Shown here in pieces: positions 1 to 6,310 of a stretch of DNA of 6,310 nucleotides. How positions within the stretch are numbered: the stretch's first letter is position 1; every line of letters begins with the position of its first letter. The DNA is from DUMJ01 sp964655195 (GTDB taxonomy: Bacteria > DUMJ01). The translations under genes and the position numbers were made by a program. The notes beneath the pieces were generated by a model. It was not told the origin of the DNA, ran no database searches, and saw nothing but the letters and a program-made list of their open reading frames with translations. The stretch lies in NCBI GenBank assembly GCA_964655195.1, contig CAZZLK010000120.1, positions 1 through 6,310 of the forward strand, written 5' to 3'.

Positions 1-1011
1 TTAAAGAATCTGAATATAAAAAAGGTCTATCCCCTCAGGTTTAGAAAGAGGCTGATGTATGTTGCCATTATTCCACCGGTTCTTTTCTTCTCCTTGATGT
101 TCTACCAGAATGTATTCTATCCAAGATTTATCTCCTTCAGAGAAGAGATGACGACACAGGCAGGGATCGAGACAGATATATTGAGACTTGAACAGAAACT
201 AGTATCTGAGAAGCCTGAGCTAGCCAAAAGACTGGAAATCCTCAGGAGAGAGATGGAGGAGAGGAAGATCAAGAATGAAGAGGGCTTAAGTATTCTGAAA
301 GAGATAACTAAAGAGATAGAGAAAGACCCCGGTAGCATGGATACCTCAACCAGGGTGGATATAAAAAGAATGTTGGAGATGGTTATGGAGAAGATGAATA
401 GTAAAATTTCCCAGAATAACAAGAATAATGAGAAAGGACAGAATGAAGAAAGACAGCTAGCCTCCGATAGAAATTCATCTGGTGAAGGTAGAAACTCGGG
501 TGCTGAGAACTTTCCGACGAAGGATAGGAGTAATCTCGATTCTGAAGAAAGTGGTGGTAAGGATTCCTCTATGGGAGAAGAGGATTTTGATACCATACCC
601 AATACTAGTGAAGATAAGAAGTCTGGTAATATAACAGAAGGTGGTTCTCAGGGAGAGATGGATACCGCATCTAAAGAAGGCAAAGAGGAAAAAGAGGCAA
701 GAGAGGGCAGTAATAACATCGAGCAGGGAGGGACACTCCCCGGTAAAGGAGAGCGTGAGAGTAAACTGGGCGAGGAGTCTGAAAGGAAAAATCTTCAGGG
801 TCTACCTCAGTATGTCCCTGGCATAGCCAAGGAAGAAGGGGATATAAAGTTGAAGATAAGGAATGTTGGTAAAGATATCTCGCCTTCTATAGGAGAGAGG
901 GATACAGGTAGTCCTGAAAGAGCAATGGAGGAACCTATAAAGAAGGAATTGTTGCCATCTGAATATAGAGAGACGATAAAACTCTACTTTGAGAGATTGA
1001 AAGGAGAATAG
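1..1011 (+). CDS. Membrane-anchored protein with coiled coil and acidic low-complexity tail (5' partial)
   Basis: The frame is open from base 1, so the true start is probably upstream and 336 residues are visible. An ATG at 55 is possible, but its only Shine-Dalgarno-like sequence (AGAGG, 47-51) lies just 3 bases away, and the preceding codons encode a basic stretch (RFRKR) that reads naturally as the cytoplasmic flank of the membrane segment. Numbering from the ATG at 55, residues 3-18 are hydrophobic (one membrane helix). Residues 28-115 are charged and heptad-like, probably coiled coil. Residues 119-249 are a Gly/Ser/Glu/Lys/Asn-rich tail with very few aromatics. The last 19 residues become ordered again, with the motif PSEYRETIKLYFERL. 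I do not recognise a named family. The layout recalls DUF4175-type low-complexity membrane proteins, and similar P-x-EYR-x-x-I-x-x-YF tips, from memory, occur in proteins encoded just before moxR. It ends 2 bases before moxR, so co-expression and a role in the MoxR system are inferred; no enzymatic function can be assigned. Confidence 0.8.
   Translation, partial: LKNLNIKKVYPLRFRKRLMYVAIIPPVLFFSLMFYQNVFYPRFISFREEMTTQAGIETDILRLEQKLVSEKPELAKRLEILRREMEERKIKNEEGLSILKEITKEIEKDPGSMDTSTRVDIKRMLEMVMEKMNSKISQNNKNNEKGQNEERQLASDRNSSGEGRNSGAENFPTKDRSNLDSEESGGKDSSMGEEDFDTIPNTSEDKKSGNITEGGSQGEMDTASKEGKEEKEAREGSNNIEQGGTLPGKGERESKLGEESERKNLQGLPQYVPGIAKEEGDIKLKIRNVGKDISPSIGERDTGSPERAMEEPIKKELLPSEYRETIKLYFERLKGE
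409..801 (+). other. Segment encoding the acidic, low-complexity, probably disordered tail
   Basis: This part of the first gene encodes about 131 residues dominated by Glu, Ser, Gly, Lys, Asn and Asp, with short recurring fragments such as GEGRN, GKGERES and EGKEEKEA. Only two aromatic residues, both Phe, are visible in it. It is a compositional low-complexity region, not a regular tandem repeat: I found no fixed period at DNA or protein level. By the positive-inside rule it would sit on the outer side of the membrane, beyond the single visible helix. Disorder is inferred from composition. Confidence 0.65.
1001..1006 (+). promoter_or_regulatory. Ribosome binding site of moxR
   Basis: AAGGAG lies 7 bases before the ATG at 1014, inside the last codons of the upstream gene. 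It supports that ATG as the moxR start. Confidence 0.75.
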
Positions 1012-1013
1012 AT

Positions 1014-1997
1014 ATGGAATTTAGAGAAGAGTTTAAGGATATATTCACAAGATTAAAGGGGGAGATCTCTAAAGTAATAGTTGGATACGATGAGATCATA
1101 GAACAGGTCCTCATAGCCCTATTCAGTGGGGGGCATATACTCCTTGAAGGGCTTCCAGGTCTGGGAAAGACTCTTATGGTCAAGACTCTGGCTGAGGCTT
1201 TAGACCTTACATTTTCAAGGATCCAGTTTACTCCAGACCTTATGCCTTCAGATATTATAGGGACAAATGTTATGGAACAGGATAGGACCTTCAGGTTTCA
1301 GCCAGGTCCTATCTTTGCCCAGATAGTATTGGCTGATGAGATCAACAGGGCTACACCAAAGACCCAGTCTGCGCTCCTTGAGGCTATGCAGGAACACAGT
1401 GTGACCGTTTCAGGTATTATTCATAGATTAAAGGAGCCATTCTTTGTAATGGCAACCCAGAATCCAATAGAAATGGAGGGAACTTATCCTCTTCCCGAAG
1501 CACAGCTTGATAGATTCTTCTTTAAACTAAAGCTTGGATTTCCTGGTAAGGATGAGCTTATAGATATAATCGACCGGACAACAAACCCCGAAGTACCAAA
1601 GGCGGAGAAGGTGTTGGATGGTGAGACGATAGAGACAAAGAAGAGGGAGATCAGAAGTGTTCCGGTTTCTACCCCGGTGAAGGAGTATGCTGTAAGACTA
1701 GTCCTGGCGACACATCCGGAACTGGAATCTTCTCCCTCTATGGTGAGAAGATACGTACGTTATGGTGCCAGCCCTAGAGGAGTCCAGTCCCTTATACTTG
1801 GAGCTAAGGTAAAGGCATTAATAGATGGTAGATATAATGTGAGTTTTTCAGATATAAGATATGTTGCCAAGCCTTCTCTGAGGCACAGGATTATCCTGAA
1901 CTTTGAGGGAGAGGCAGAAGGGTTGGATACCGATACTATTATTGACCAGATTTTAGAGGAGGTCCCTGAGTTAGAGAATGAGCCTGTTAAGCCCTGA
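1014..1997 (+). CDS. moxR: MoxR-family AAA+ ATPase
   Basis: A complete 327-residue protein of normal length for the MoxR family, whose members are cytoplasmic ATP-driven chaperones that act with VWA-domain proteins to assemble or activate client complexes. Visible motifs in order are: the family's N-terminal VIVGYDEII (21-29), Walker A GLPGLGKT (46-53, Lys52), the MoxR signature QFTPDLMPSDIIG (71-83), Walker B IVLADE (104-109) running into INRATPKTQSALLEAMQE, sensor 1 ATQNP (147-151, Asn150), the arginine-finger segment EAQLDRFF (Arg167), and sensor 2 ASPRG (252-256, Arg255). All catalytic residues are present, so it should be an active ATPase. The usual Gln in 'VGQ' is Tyr25 here, a mild variation. 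There is no Cys or Trp. The start is an ATG with a good Shine-Dalgarno site. The gene follows the upstream gene by 2 bases and overlaps the DUF58 gene by 20. The family assignment is very secure; the client is unknown. Confidence 0.97.
   Translation: MEFREEFKDIFTRLKGEISKVIVGYDEIIEQVLIALFSGGHILLEGLPGLGKTLMVKTLAEALDLTFSRIQFTPDLMPSDIIGTNVMEQDRTFRFQPGPIFAQIVLADEINRATPKTQSALLEAMQEHSVTVSGIIHRLKEPFFVMATQNPIEMEGTYPLPEAQLDRFFFKLKLGFPGKDELIDIIDRTTNPEVPKAEKVLDGETIETKKREIRSVPVSTPVKEYAVRLVLATHPELESSPSMVRRYVRYGASPRGVQSLILGAKVKALIDGRYNVSFSDIRYVAKPSLRHRIILNFEGEAEGLDTDTIIDQILEEVPELENEPVKP
1957..1962 (+). promoter_or_regulatory. Distant Shine-Dalgarno site before the DUF58 gene
   Basis: AGGAGG sits within the 3' end of moxR, but 15 bases before the ATG at 1978, longer than the usual 5-9. 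No closer in-frame start is possible because a TAG in the DUF58 frame occupies 1972-1974. Initiation at 1978 may rely on coupling to ribosomes finishing moxR at 1997. Confidence 0.5.
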
Positions 1998-2853
1998 GTT
2001 CCTCAGTTATCTAGAGAGATTAGATCTATTGATAAAGAGATCGATTAAGGGCTCTACGATAGGTGAAAGATTGAGCTCTAAATATGGTAGGGGTATAGAG
2101 TTTCAGGACTACAGGAGTTATGAAATAGGAGATGATTTCCGTTATATAGATTGGAATATATATGCAAGACTCGATAGACTGTTTGTAAAACTCTTTAGAG
2201 AGGAAGAGACAAGTGTTATAAATATACTCTTTGACACGAGTAAATCTATGGGGTTTGGAAATCCATCAAAGTTATACTTTGGTAAACAGCTCTCTGCAAG
2301 TCTTGGATATATAGGACTTGTCAACTATGATCTGGTGAATCTATACTGCATCTCTTCAACTGTTGAGAGAAGACTGGAGTCCTTACGTGGTAGAGCAAGT
2401 ACTATGAGAATGTTAAGATTCCTTGATAGTCTGGATGCTCAAGGTGTCACCTCTTTGAATGGTGCGATCAGAGAATCCCTTAAAGGATTGAGAGGGAAGG
2501 CGGTATTTATTATACTCTCTGATTTCCTTGACCCAAACGGATATGAGGAAGGGTTGAAGCTCCTCAATGCCAGAGGTTATGAGACATTTACATTCCATAT
2601 ACTTTCTGAAGAAGAGATCTCTCCTCCTGTCTCTGGGAGCTTGAAATTGATAGATTCAGAAACAGGAGAGACTATAGAGATTGACGATATAGATGATATA
2701 TTGAGTGGATATAGAGAGACGCTGGAAAAATTCCTGAAAGAGATAGAATCCTTCTGCCTCGACCATAGTATAGAGTACATCAGAGCAAGTTCAAGTATCC
2801 CTATAGAGAAGGTGGTACTGTACTATATGAGATTAGGAGGCTGGCTCAAGTGA
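1978..2853 (+). CDS. DUF58 protein with VWA domain (MoxR partner)
   Basis: A complete 291-residue soluble protein with no membrane segment or signal peptide. Residues 8-80 carry the DUF58 signature: LERLDLLIKRSIKG, then GRGIEFQDYRSY (37-48), GDDFRYIDWN (51-60) and ARLDRLFVKLFREEE (63-77). A VWA fold follows. Its MIDAS appears complete: Asp86-Thr-Ser88-Lys-Ser90, Thr158 and Asp182 (in LSDF). DUF58 proteins are habitually encoded next to MoxR and are thought to be its cytoplasmic VWA partner or adaptor; that role is inferred here. It is a short, membrane-free version, since many DUF58 proteins have N-terminal helices. The ATG at 1978 is the first possible start after the in-frame TAG at 1972-1974. 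It overlaps moxR by 20 bases and the BatA-like gene by 4 (GTGA), which suggests translational coupling on both sides. Family assignment is secure; the client is unknown. Confidence 0.95.
   Translation: MSLLSPEFLSYLERLDLLIKRSIKGSTIGERLSSKYGRGIEFQDYRSYEIGDDFRYIDWNIYARLDRLFVKLFREEETSVINILFDTSKSMGFGNPSKLYFGKQLSASLGYIGLVNYDLVNLYCISSTVERRLESLRGRASTMRMLRFLDSLDAQGVTSLNGAIRESLKGLRGKAVFIILSDFLDPNGYEEGLKLLNARGYETFTFHILSEEEISPPVSGSLKLIDSETGETIEIDDIDDILSGYRETLEKFLKEIESFCLDHSIEYIRASSSIPIEKVVLYYMRLGGWLK
2835..2840 (+). promoter_or_regulatory. Ribosome binding site of the BatA-like gene
   Basis: AGGAGG lies 9 bases before the GTG at 2850. It supports the GTG start, which overlaps the DUF58 stop codon as GTGA. 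Confidence 0.8.
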
Positions 2854-4646
2854 GTTTTTTATCCCCGATTTATTTTCTCTTTCTCCTTACTATTCCAATA
2901 GTCATAATCCTATATCTCTTGAAGACCAAAAGACAGGTACTGGTAGTACCCAGTATATACCTCTGGAAGAGATACACCAGAGAGGAGTTAAGGTATTCTG
3001 TACTGAAGAAGTTTCTTAAGGATATACTGCTACTTCTACAGATCCTTGCCATTATTCTTCTTACCCTTGGTCTTGTAAAGCCAGGGATATTTTCCTATGT
3101 AAGAGCCAGAAATGTGATCTTTATTATCGATACATCCTGCAGTATGCAGGCAAAAGACATAAAGCCAACACGTTTTGATTCGGCAAAGAGGAAGGCTCTA
3201 GAATTAGTTGATTCCTTAGATAGAGGGACGAATGTCTCTTTATTTTCTTCCGACTCAAAGACCAGGTTTCTTCTAGACTATACTACAGATAAGAGAAGGG
3301 TAAAAGAGGTGATAAACAGTCTCTCTCCAACCGATACTGAGGGTAATATAATCGATACTCTGGATTATATAGAGAAACTTGGTAAGAAGCCTGATATTAT
3401 ATACCTCTTTACCGATGGGGCATTTGACAGAGATATACCTTCTTCTTTACCGATAGAGGTATTTACCTTTGCCAGGGATAGTAATAATGTCGGTATAACC
3501 AATATCAGCGCCAGAGATACTGGTATAAAGGGCGAGAAGGAGATATTTATCAGGATTGAGAACTTTTCTAAAGATAAAAGGTCTGTCCCCCTACAGGTCT
3601 GGGAGGATGAAAGACTTATAGAGACATCTACTTTGAATCTAAATCCTGGGGAGAAGAGATCGGTTACTGTTGGGCCAAAAAGATTTAGTGGTATGGTGAA
3701 GGCAATAATATACCCAAATGACCTGCTTTCTGTAGATGACAGAGCTTATCTGACATTTCCCAGGGTTAAGCCCTCTGTATTATTGGTAACTCGCGAAAAT
3801 CCTTATCTGGAGATAGCACTTTCCCTTGCAAATATAGGAGTTTTAGATAAGGTGGATACCTTCGACCAGACAGTGGTATCAAGATACGACATAGTGATAT
3901 TCGATGGTACTGCGCCTAAAGAGGTCTTACCCGGTAACTATGTATTTATAGGTAAGATCCCGGAGAATATACCACTTCAGGTTGCCGATATAGAGACGGA
4001 TCCAGTTATACTTCGAGTAGATTCCACCAGCCCTATTATGAGATTTATAGATCTCAAAGGAATAACAATAAAAAGAGCTGTCGTATTTGAGAGTAACCAG
4101 GGAGAAGCTCTTATTGAGACGAAGGATGGTTCTATACTATGGAGCTACGATGGAAATTTGGGCAGGATTGTCGCCTTTGGTTTTTATCCCGAAGAAAGTT
4201 CTCTTATTGAATCATCCAGTTTTCCAGTACTTGTTAATAATATCATAGATTGGCTGGGAGAAAATCCTTCACCTGGCTTAGCCAGCACTGGCGATGTTAT
4301 TAAATTAAGGACAAAAGAAGTTAATGAAAGTGTTACTGTAATTACCCCCTATGGTGTTATAAAGAGGATAACAGATGAGAGAAGGTCTATAGCCTTTGGT
4401 GATACATACAAGGTTGGGGTATATTCATTTAGAAGTAGTCTGGGGAATATAGATGTAGGTGTTAATCTGTGCTCCTCTTCCGAATCGAATATATCTCCAA
4501 GGGTCTCCTCTAGAGAATATAAAGGGGATCTTATCTATAGGGAAAAGACTTTATTGAATACAGATATATGGAGATTAATAGCATTGAGTTATCTTGGTAT
4601 CATTTTCTTAGAAGGCTATCTCTTCTATAGTAGGAGGTTCGCTTGA
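2850..4646 (+). CDS. BatA-like membrane protein with VWA domain
   Basis: A complete 598-residue protein with a GTG start. In order: helix 1 (7-24); a basic loop KTKRQ...KRYTREELRYS (25-57) typical of the N-terminal BatA domain; helix 2 (58-76); a VWA domain (about 88-210) with MIDAS Asp94-Thr-Ser96-Cys-Ser98, a Thr at 161 or 163, and Asp189 in FTDG; an Ig-like beta region (about 214-303); an amidotransferase-like alpha/beta region from about 306, starting KPSVLLVTRENP; then a C-terminal helix (574-593) ending in SRRFA. The basic loop should be cytoplasmic, so the large 77-573 segment would face outward. It is longer than classical BatA (roughly 320-340 residues) and matches the longer VWA proteins found after MoxR-DUF58 pairs. 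The amidotransferase-like part contains no cysteine, so it is unlikely to be catalytic. It overlaps both neighbours by 4 bases. It is probably a membrane subunit or client-facing VWA partner of the MoxR system; this role is inferred. Confidence 0.92.
   Translation: MSFLSPIYFLFLLTIPIVIILYLLKTKRQVLVVPSIYLWKRYTREELRYSVLKKFLKDILLLLQILAIILLTLGLVKPGIFSYVRARNVIFIIDTSCSMQAKDIKPTRFDSAKRKALELVDSLDRGTNVSLFSSDSKTRFLLDYTTDKRRVKEVINSLSPTDTEGNIIDTLDYIEKLGKKPDIIYLFTDGAFDRDIPSSLPIEVFTFARDSNNVGITNISARDTGIKGEKEIFIRIENFSKDKRSVPLQVWEDERLIETSTLNLNPGEKRSVTVGPKRFSGMVKAIIYPNDLLSVDDRAYLTFPRVKPSVLLVTRENPYLEIALSLANIGVLDKVDTFDQTVVSRYDIVIFDGTAPKEVLPGNYVFIGKIPENIPLQVADIETDPVILRVDSTSPIMRFIDLKGITIKRAVVFESNQGEALIETKDGSILWSYDGNLGRIVAFGFYPEESSLIESSSFPVLVNNIIDWLGENPSPGLASTGDVIKLRTKEVNESVTVITPYGVIKRITDERRSIAFGDTYKVGVYSFRSSLGNIDVGVNLCSSSESNISPRVSSREYKGDLIYREKTLLNTDIWRLIALSYLGIIFLEGYLFYSRRFA
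4632..4637 (+). promoter_or_regulatory. Ribosome binding site that sets the TTG start of the last gene
   Basis: AGGAGG lies 5 bases before the TTG at 4643, inside the last codons of the BatA-like gene. It is the main reason for choosing this TTG: no ATG occurs in this frame until residue 38, which is within the second membrane helix. Confidence 0.8.
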
Positions 4647-6310
4647 GAATCAGTTATCTCTATCCTCTATTGCTTTTATCTTCAGTCTTTATTTTTATCT
4701 GGTTGAATAAGAGTAGACTTCGTAAGAAGAGTCTATGGCTGAGAGTTATCGCTATGATCCTTTTAATATTTGCATTGACAGGTCCACAGATTATAAAAAA
4801 GAATAGAAGTCTAGATGTGGTCTTTGCTCTGGATGTCTCAGAAAGTATTCCTTCCAATCTTAAAGATGAGGGTTTAAGCTTCATAAAGGAATCTCTAAAG
4901 GATAAAAAAGAAGATGATAGGGCTGGTTTCGTAGTATTCGGCGAAGATGCCCTGACTCAAACAGACCTCTCTTCTATTCCAGCTTTAGATGTAATATCTT
5001 ATCCTGAGCCAAAAGGGACAAATATAGAGAAAGCGATAGACCTTTCCAATCTTATACTTTTGCAATCTGACAGAAATAATAGAAGGATAGTTCTGATTAC
5101 TGATGGGAATGAGACAGACGGATCTGCTATAGATAGTGCCTACAGATCGAGAGAGAAGGATATAAAGATAGATGTCTACCCTGTAGTAAGAGAACCACTG
5201 GAGGAGATAACTATAGAAGACATAGAGATTCCTGATAGGGTAAAGCTTAGAGAACCGTTCGTTATGAAAGCCCTTATATCTAGTTCAGTATCGCAGCCGG
5301 TAACTTTTAAACTTTATCAGAATGGAAGAATCATTATCTCCCAGAAACTGTCTGTTAAGGAAGGGAAGAATCTATTCCTTTTCAGTATAACACCTAATCG
5401 TATAGGATTCCACAAGTTTAAGGTCGAAATATTACCCGAGAAGGATACCAGGATTGAGAATAATAGCATCGAGGCATTTACAGTTGTAGAAGGACCTCCC
5501 AAGGTTTTATATGTGTACAACCCTGGCACCGGTTATGGAAAAGTTCTCTCGGCTCTTAAGAGTCAGGGGATAAATGTAGAACCGATATCTCCTAGAGAAC
5601 TACCCGATACTGTTGTTGGCTTTTCAGGATGTTCTACCGTAATAATGGATGATGTACCGGCAACCCTGCTCACTATAAATCAGATGAAGGCTATTCAGTC
5701 TTTTGTGAGAGACACTGGTGGTGGGCTTCTGGTTATAGGTGGTCCTAACAGTTTTGGGATGGGCTCCTATATGGGAACTCCTCTGGAAGAGACACTCCCC
5801 GTAGATTCCAGGATTACACAGTTTGCAAGTCTATCCAATATTGCTTTAGTCCTTGTTATAGATGCATCGGGGAGTATGAGCGGTCAGGAAGGGGAACTTA
5901 CCAAAATGGATCTGGCGAAGGAATCTGCGCAGCTGGTTGTGGATCTATTGAAGGATCAGGATAAGGTAGGGGTTATAGCATTCGACCATTCCTTCCAGTG
6001 GATCGTGGACCTTACCAGTGCAAGGGATAAAGAGGGTATATCTAAGAAGATATCTATGATACAGTCAGGTGGAGGAACCGCAATGTATCCACCTATGGAG
6101 TCTGCATACAGGGCATTGAAGGATGAGAGAGCCAGAGTAAGGCATATTATTGTCCTTTCTGATGGGCAAACAGAACCAGGGAGGTTTAAGTCTTTAGTCG
6201 AGCAGATGAGACTTGCAGATATAACTGTTTCCACGATAGCTATAGGTAGCGATGCTGATATAAACCTTATGCGTAATATAGCAGAGTGGGGGCAGGGTAG
6301 ATTCTACCAT
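4643..6310 (+). CDS. Membrane protein with two VWA domains and amidotransferase-like domain (3' partial)
   Basis: The frame is open from a TTG start to the end of the window (556 codons, no stop seen). In order: helix 1 (5-21), a basic loop NKSRLRKK (22-34), helix 2 (35-51), VWA 1 (about 57-185) with MIDAS Asp64-Val-Ser66-Glu-Ser68, Thr126 and Asp154 in ITDG; an Ig-like region (187-285); a class I glutamine-amidotransferase-like region (about 287-400) with KVLYVYNPG and GGGLLVIGGPNSFGMGSY (359-376); then VWA 2 with MIDAS Asp407-Ala-Ser409-Gly-Ser411, Thr479 and Asp507 in LSDG. Both MIDAS sets are complete. The only cysteine, Cys330, lies outside any recognisable nucleophile motif, so enzymatic amidotransferase activity is unlikely. 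Layout up to residue 400 mirrors the preceding BatA-like protein. Full family members, from memory, run to about 800-950 residues, so a good part is missing. It overlaps the BatA-like gene by 4 bases (TTGA). By the positive-inside rule its large domains lie outside the cytoplasm; a role in the MoxR system is inferred. Confidence 0.92.
   Translation, partial: MRISYLYPLLLLSSVFIFIWLNKSRLRKKSLWLRVIAMILLIFALTGPQIIKKNRSLDVVFALDVSESIPSNLKDEGLSFIKESLKDKKEDDRAGFVVFGEDALTQTDLSSIPALDVISYPEPKGTNIEKAIDLSNLILLQSDRNNRRIVLITDGNETDGSAIDSAYRSREKDIKIDVYPVVREPLEEITIEDIEIPDRVKLREPFVMKALISSSVSQPVTFKLYQNGRIIISQKLSVKEGKNLFLFSITPNRIGFHKFKVEILPEKDTRIENNSIEAFTVVEGPPKVLYVYNPGTGYGKVLSALKSQGINVEPISPRELPDTVVGFSGCSTVIMDDVPATLLTINQMKAIQSFVRDTGGGLLVIGGPNSFGMGSYMGTPLEETLPVDSRITQFASLSNIALVLVIDASGSMSGQEGELTKMDLAKESAQLVVDLLKDQDKVGVIAFDHSFQWIVDLTSARDKEGISKKISMIQSGGGTAMYPPMESAYRALKDERARVRHIIVLSDGQTEPGRFKSLVEQMRLADITVSTIAIGSDADINLMRNIAEWGQGRFYH

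Noticed and set aside
117..602. 161-codon open frame on the - strand opposite the first gene
   Set aside because: Its Ser/Leu/Phe/Ile-rich product is the mirror of the Glu/Lys/Arg-rich sense codons. It has no family features, and the sense frame continues in a clear operon.
641..826. 61-codon open frame in another + frame within the acidic tail region
   Set aside because: It is an arginine/lysine-rich out-of-frame reading of a low-complexity GA-rich stretch, with no supported start or partner.
4273..4285. Short inverted repeat CTGGCTTAGCCAG, considered as a terminator hairpin
   Set aside because: It is only about 5 base pairs with a 3-base loop, has no T-run after it, and lies inside the BatA-like coding sequence.
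4795..4801. In-phase A AAA AAG heptamer, a possible -1 frameshift site that would stop the last protein after its two helices
   Set aside because: The same ATA-AAA-AAG codon run also occurs at 16-24 in the first gene, so it is expected from this AT-rich codon usage. I see no stimulatory stem-loop downstream and no Shine-Dalgarno-like element just upstream.
4660..4884. 74-codon open frame on the - strand opposite the start of the last gene
   Set aside because: The + strand frame from the TTG at 4643 encodes two membrane helices and a VWA domain with intact MIDAS, so this is a shadow.
5956..6234. 92-codon open frame on the - strand
   Set aside because: It lies opposite the second VWA domain of the last gene, whose MIDAS residues are clear on the + strand.
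1014..6310. Interpretation as an anti-phage or other conflict-type MoxR-VWA ternary system
   Set aside because: No effector, nuclease, protease or toxin domain is visible, and the DUF58 plus BatA-like membrane VWA arrangement fits the ordinary chromosomal type.

Overview
This 6.3 kb window is almost entirely coding on the + strand. It holds five tightly packed genes from a single apparent operon: the 3' part of a membrane-anchored protein with an acidic, low-complexity tail (1-1011), a complete MoxR-family AAA+ ATPase (1014-1997), a complete DUF58 protein with a von Willebrand factor A (VWA) domain (1978-2853), a complete BatA-like membrane VWA protein (2850-4646), and the first 556 codons of a membrane protein with two VWA domains separated by a glutamine-amidotransferase-like region (4643-6310, running off the end). 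The junctions are a 2-base gap followed by overlaps of 20, 4 and 4 bases. No intergenic stretch is long enough for an internal promoter or terminator, so the operon promoter and terminator must both lie outside the window.

The DNA is bacterial in style: AGGAGG Shine-Dalgarno sequences, ATG/GTG/TTG starts and overlapping cistrons. It is moderately AT-rich, with a strong preference for AGA/AGG arginine codons and ATA isoleucine codons. That bias is common in several thermophilic or deep-branching bacterial groups (for example Thermotogota, Dictyoglomota, Caldisericota, WOR-3-like lineages), but nothing here fixes the taxon. No tRNA, rRNA, mobile element or CRISPR was seen.

The likely shared job is a MoxR/VWA system. 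The cytoplasmic AAA+ ATPase MoxR is thought to act with VWA (metal-ion-dependent adhesion site, MIDAS) proteins as a chaperone or assembly machine for specific client complexes. DUF58 would be the soluble cytoplasmic VWA partner. By the positive-inside rule, the VWA, Ig-like and amidotransferase-like domains of the two downstream proteins, and the acidic tail of the first protein, would lie outside the cytoplasmic membrane. All four VWA domains keep what look like complete MIDAS residues, so all four could bind metal.

The general gene order is a known one (MoxR, DUF58, BatA-like, VWA). The least understood and most interesting component is the first gene, whose acidic tail and conserved-looking C-terminal tip make it a candidate client or scaffold of the system.
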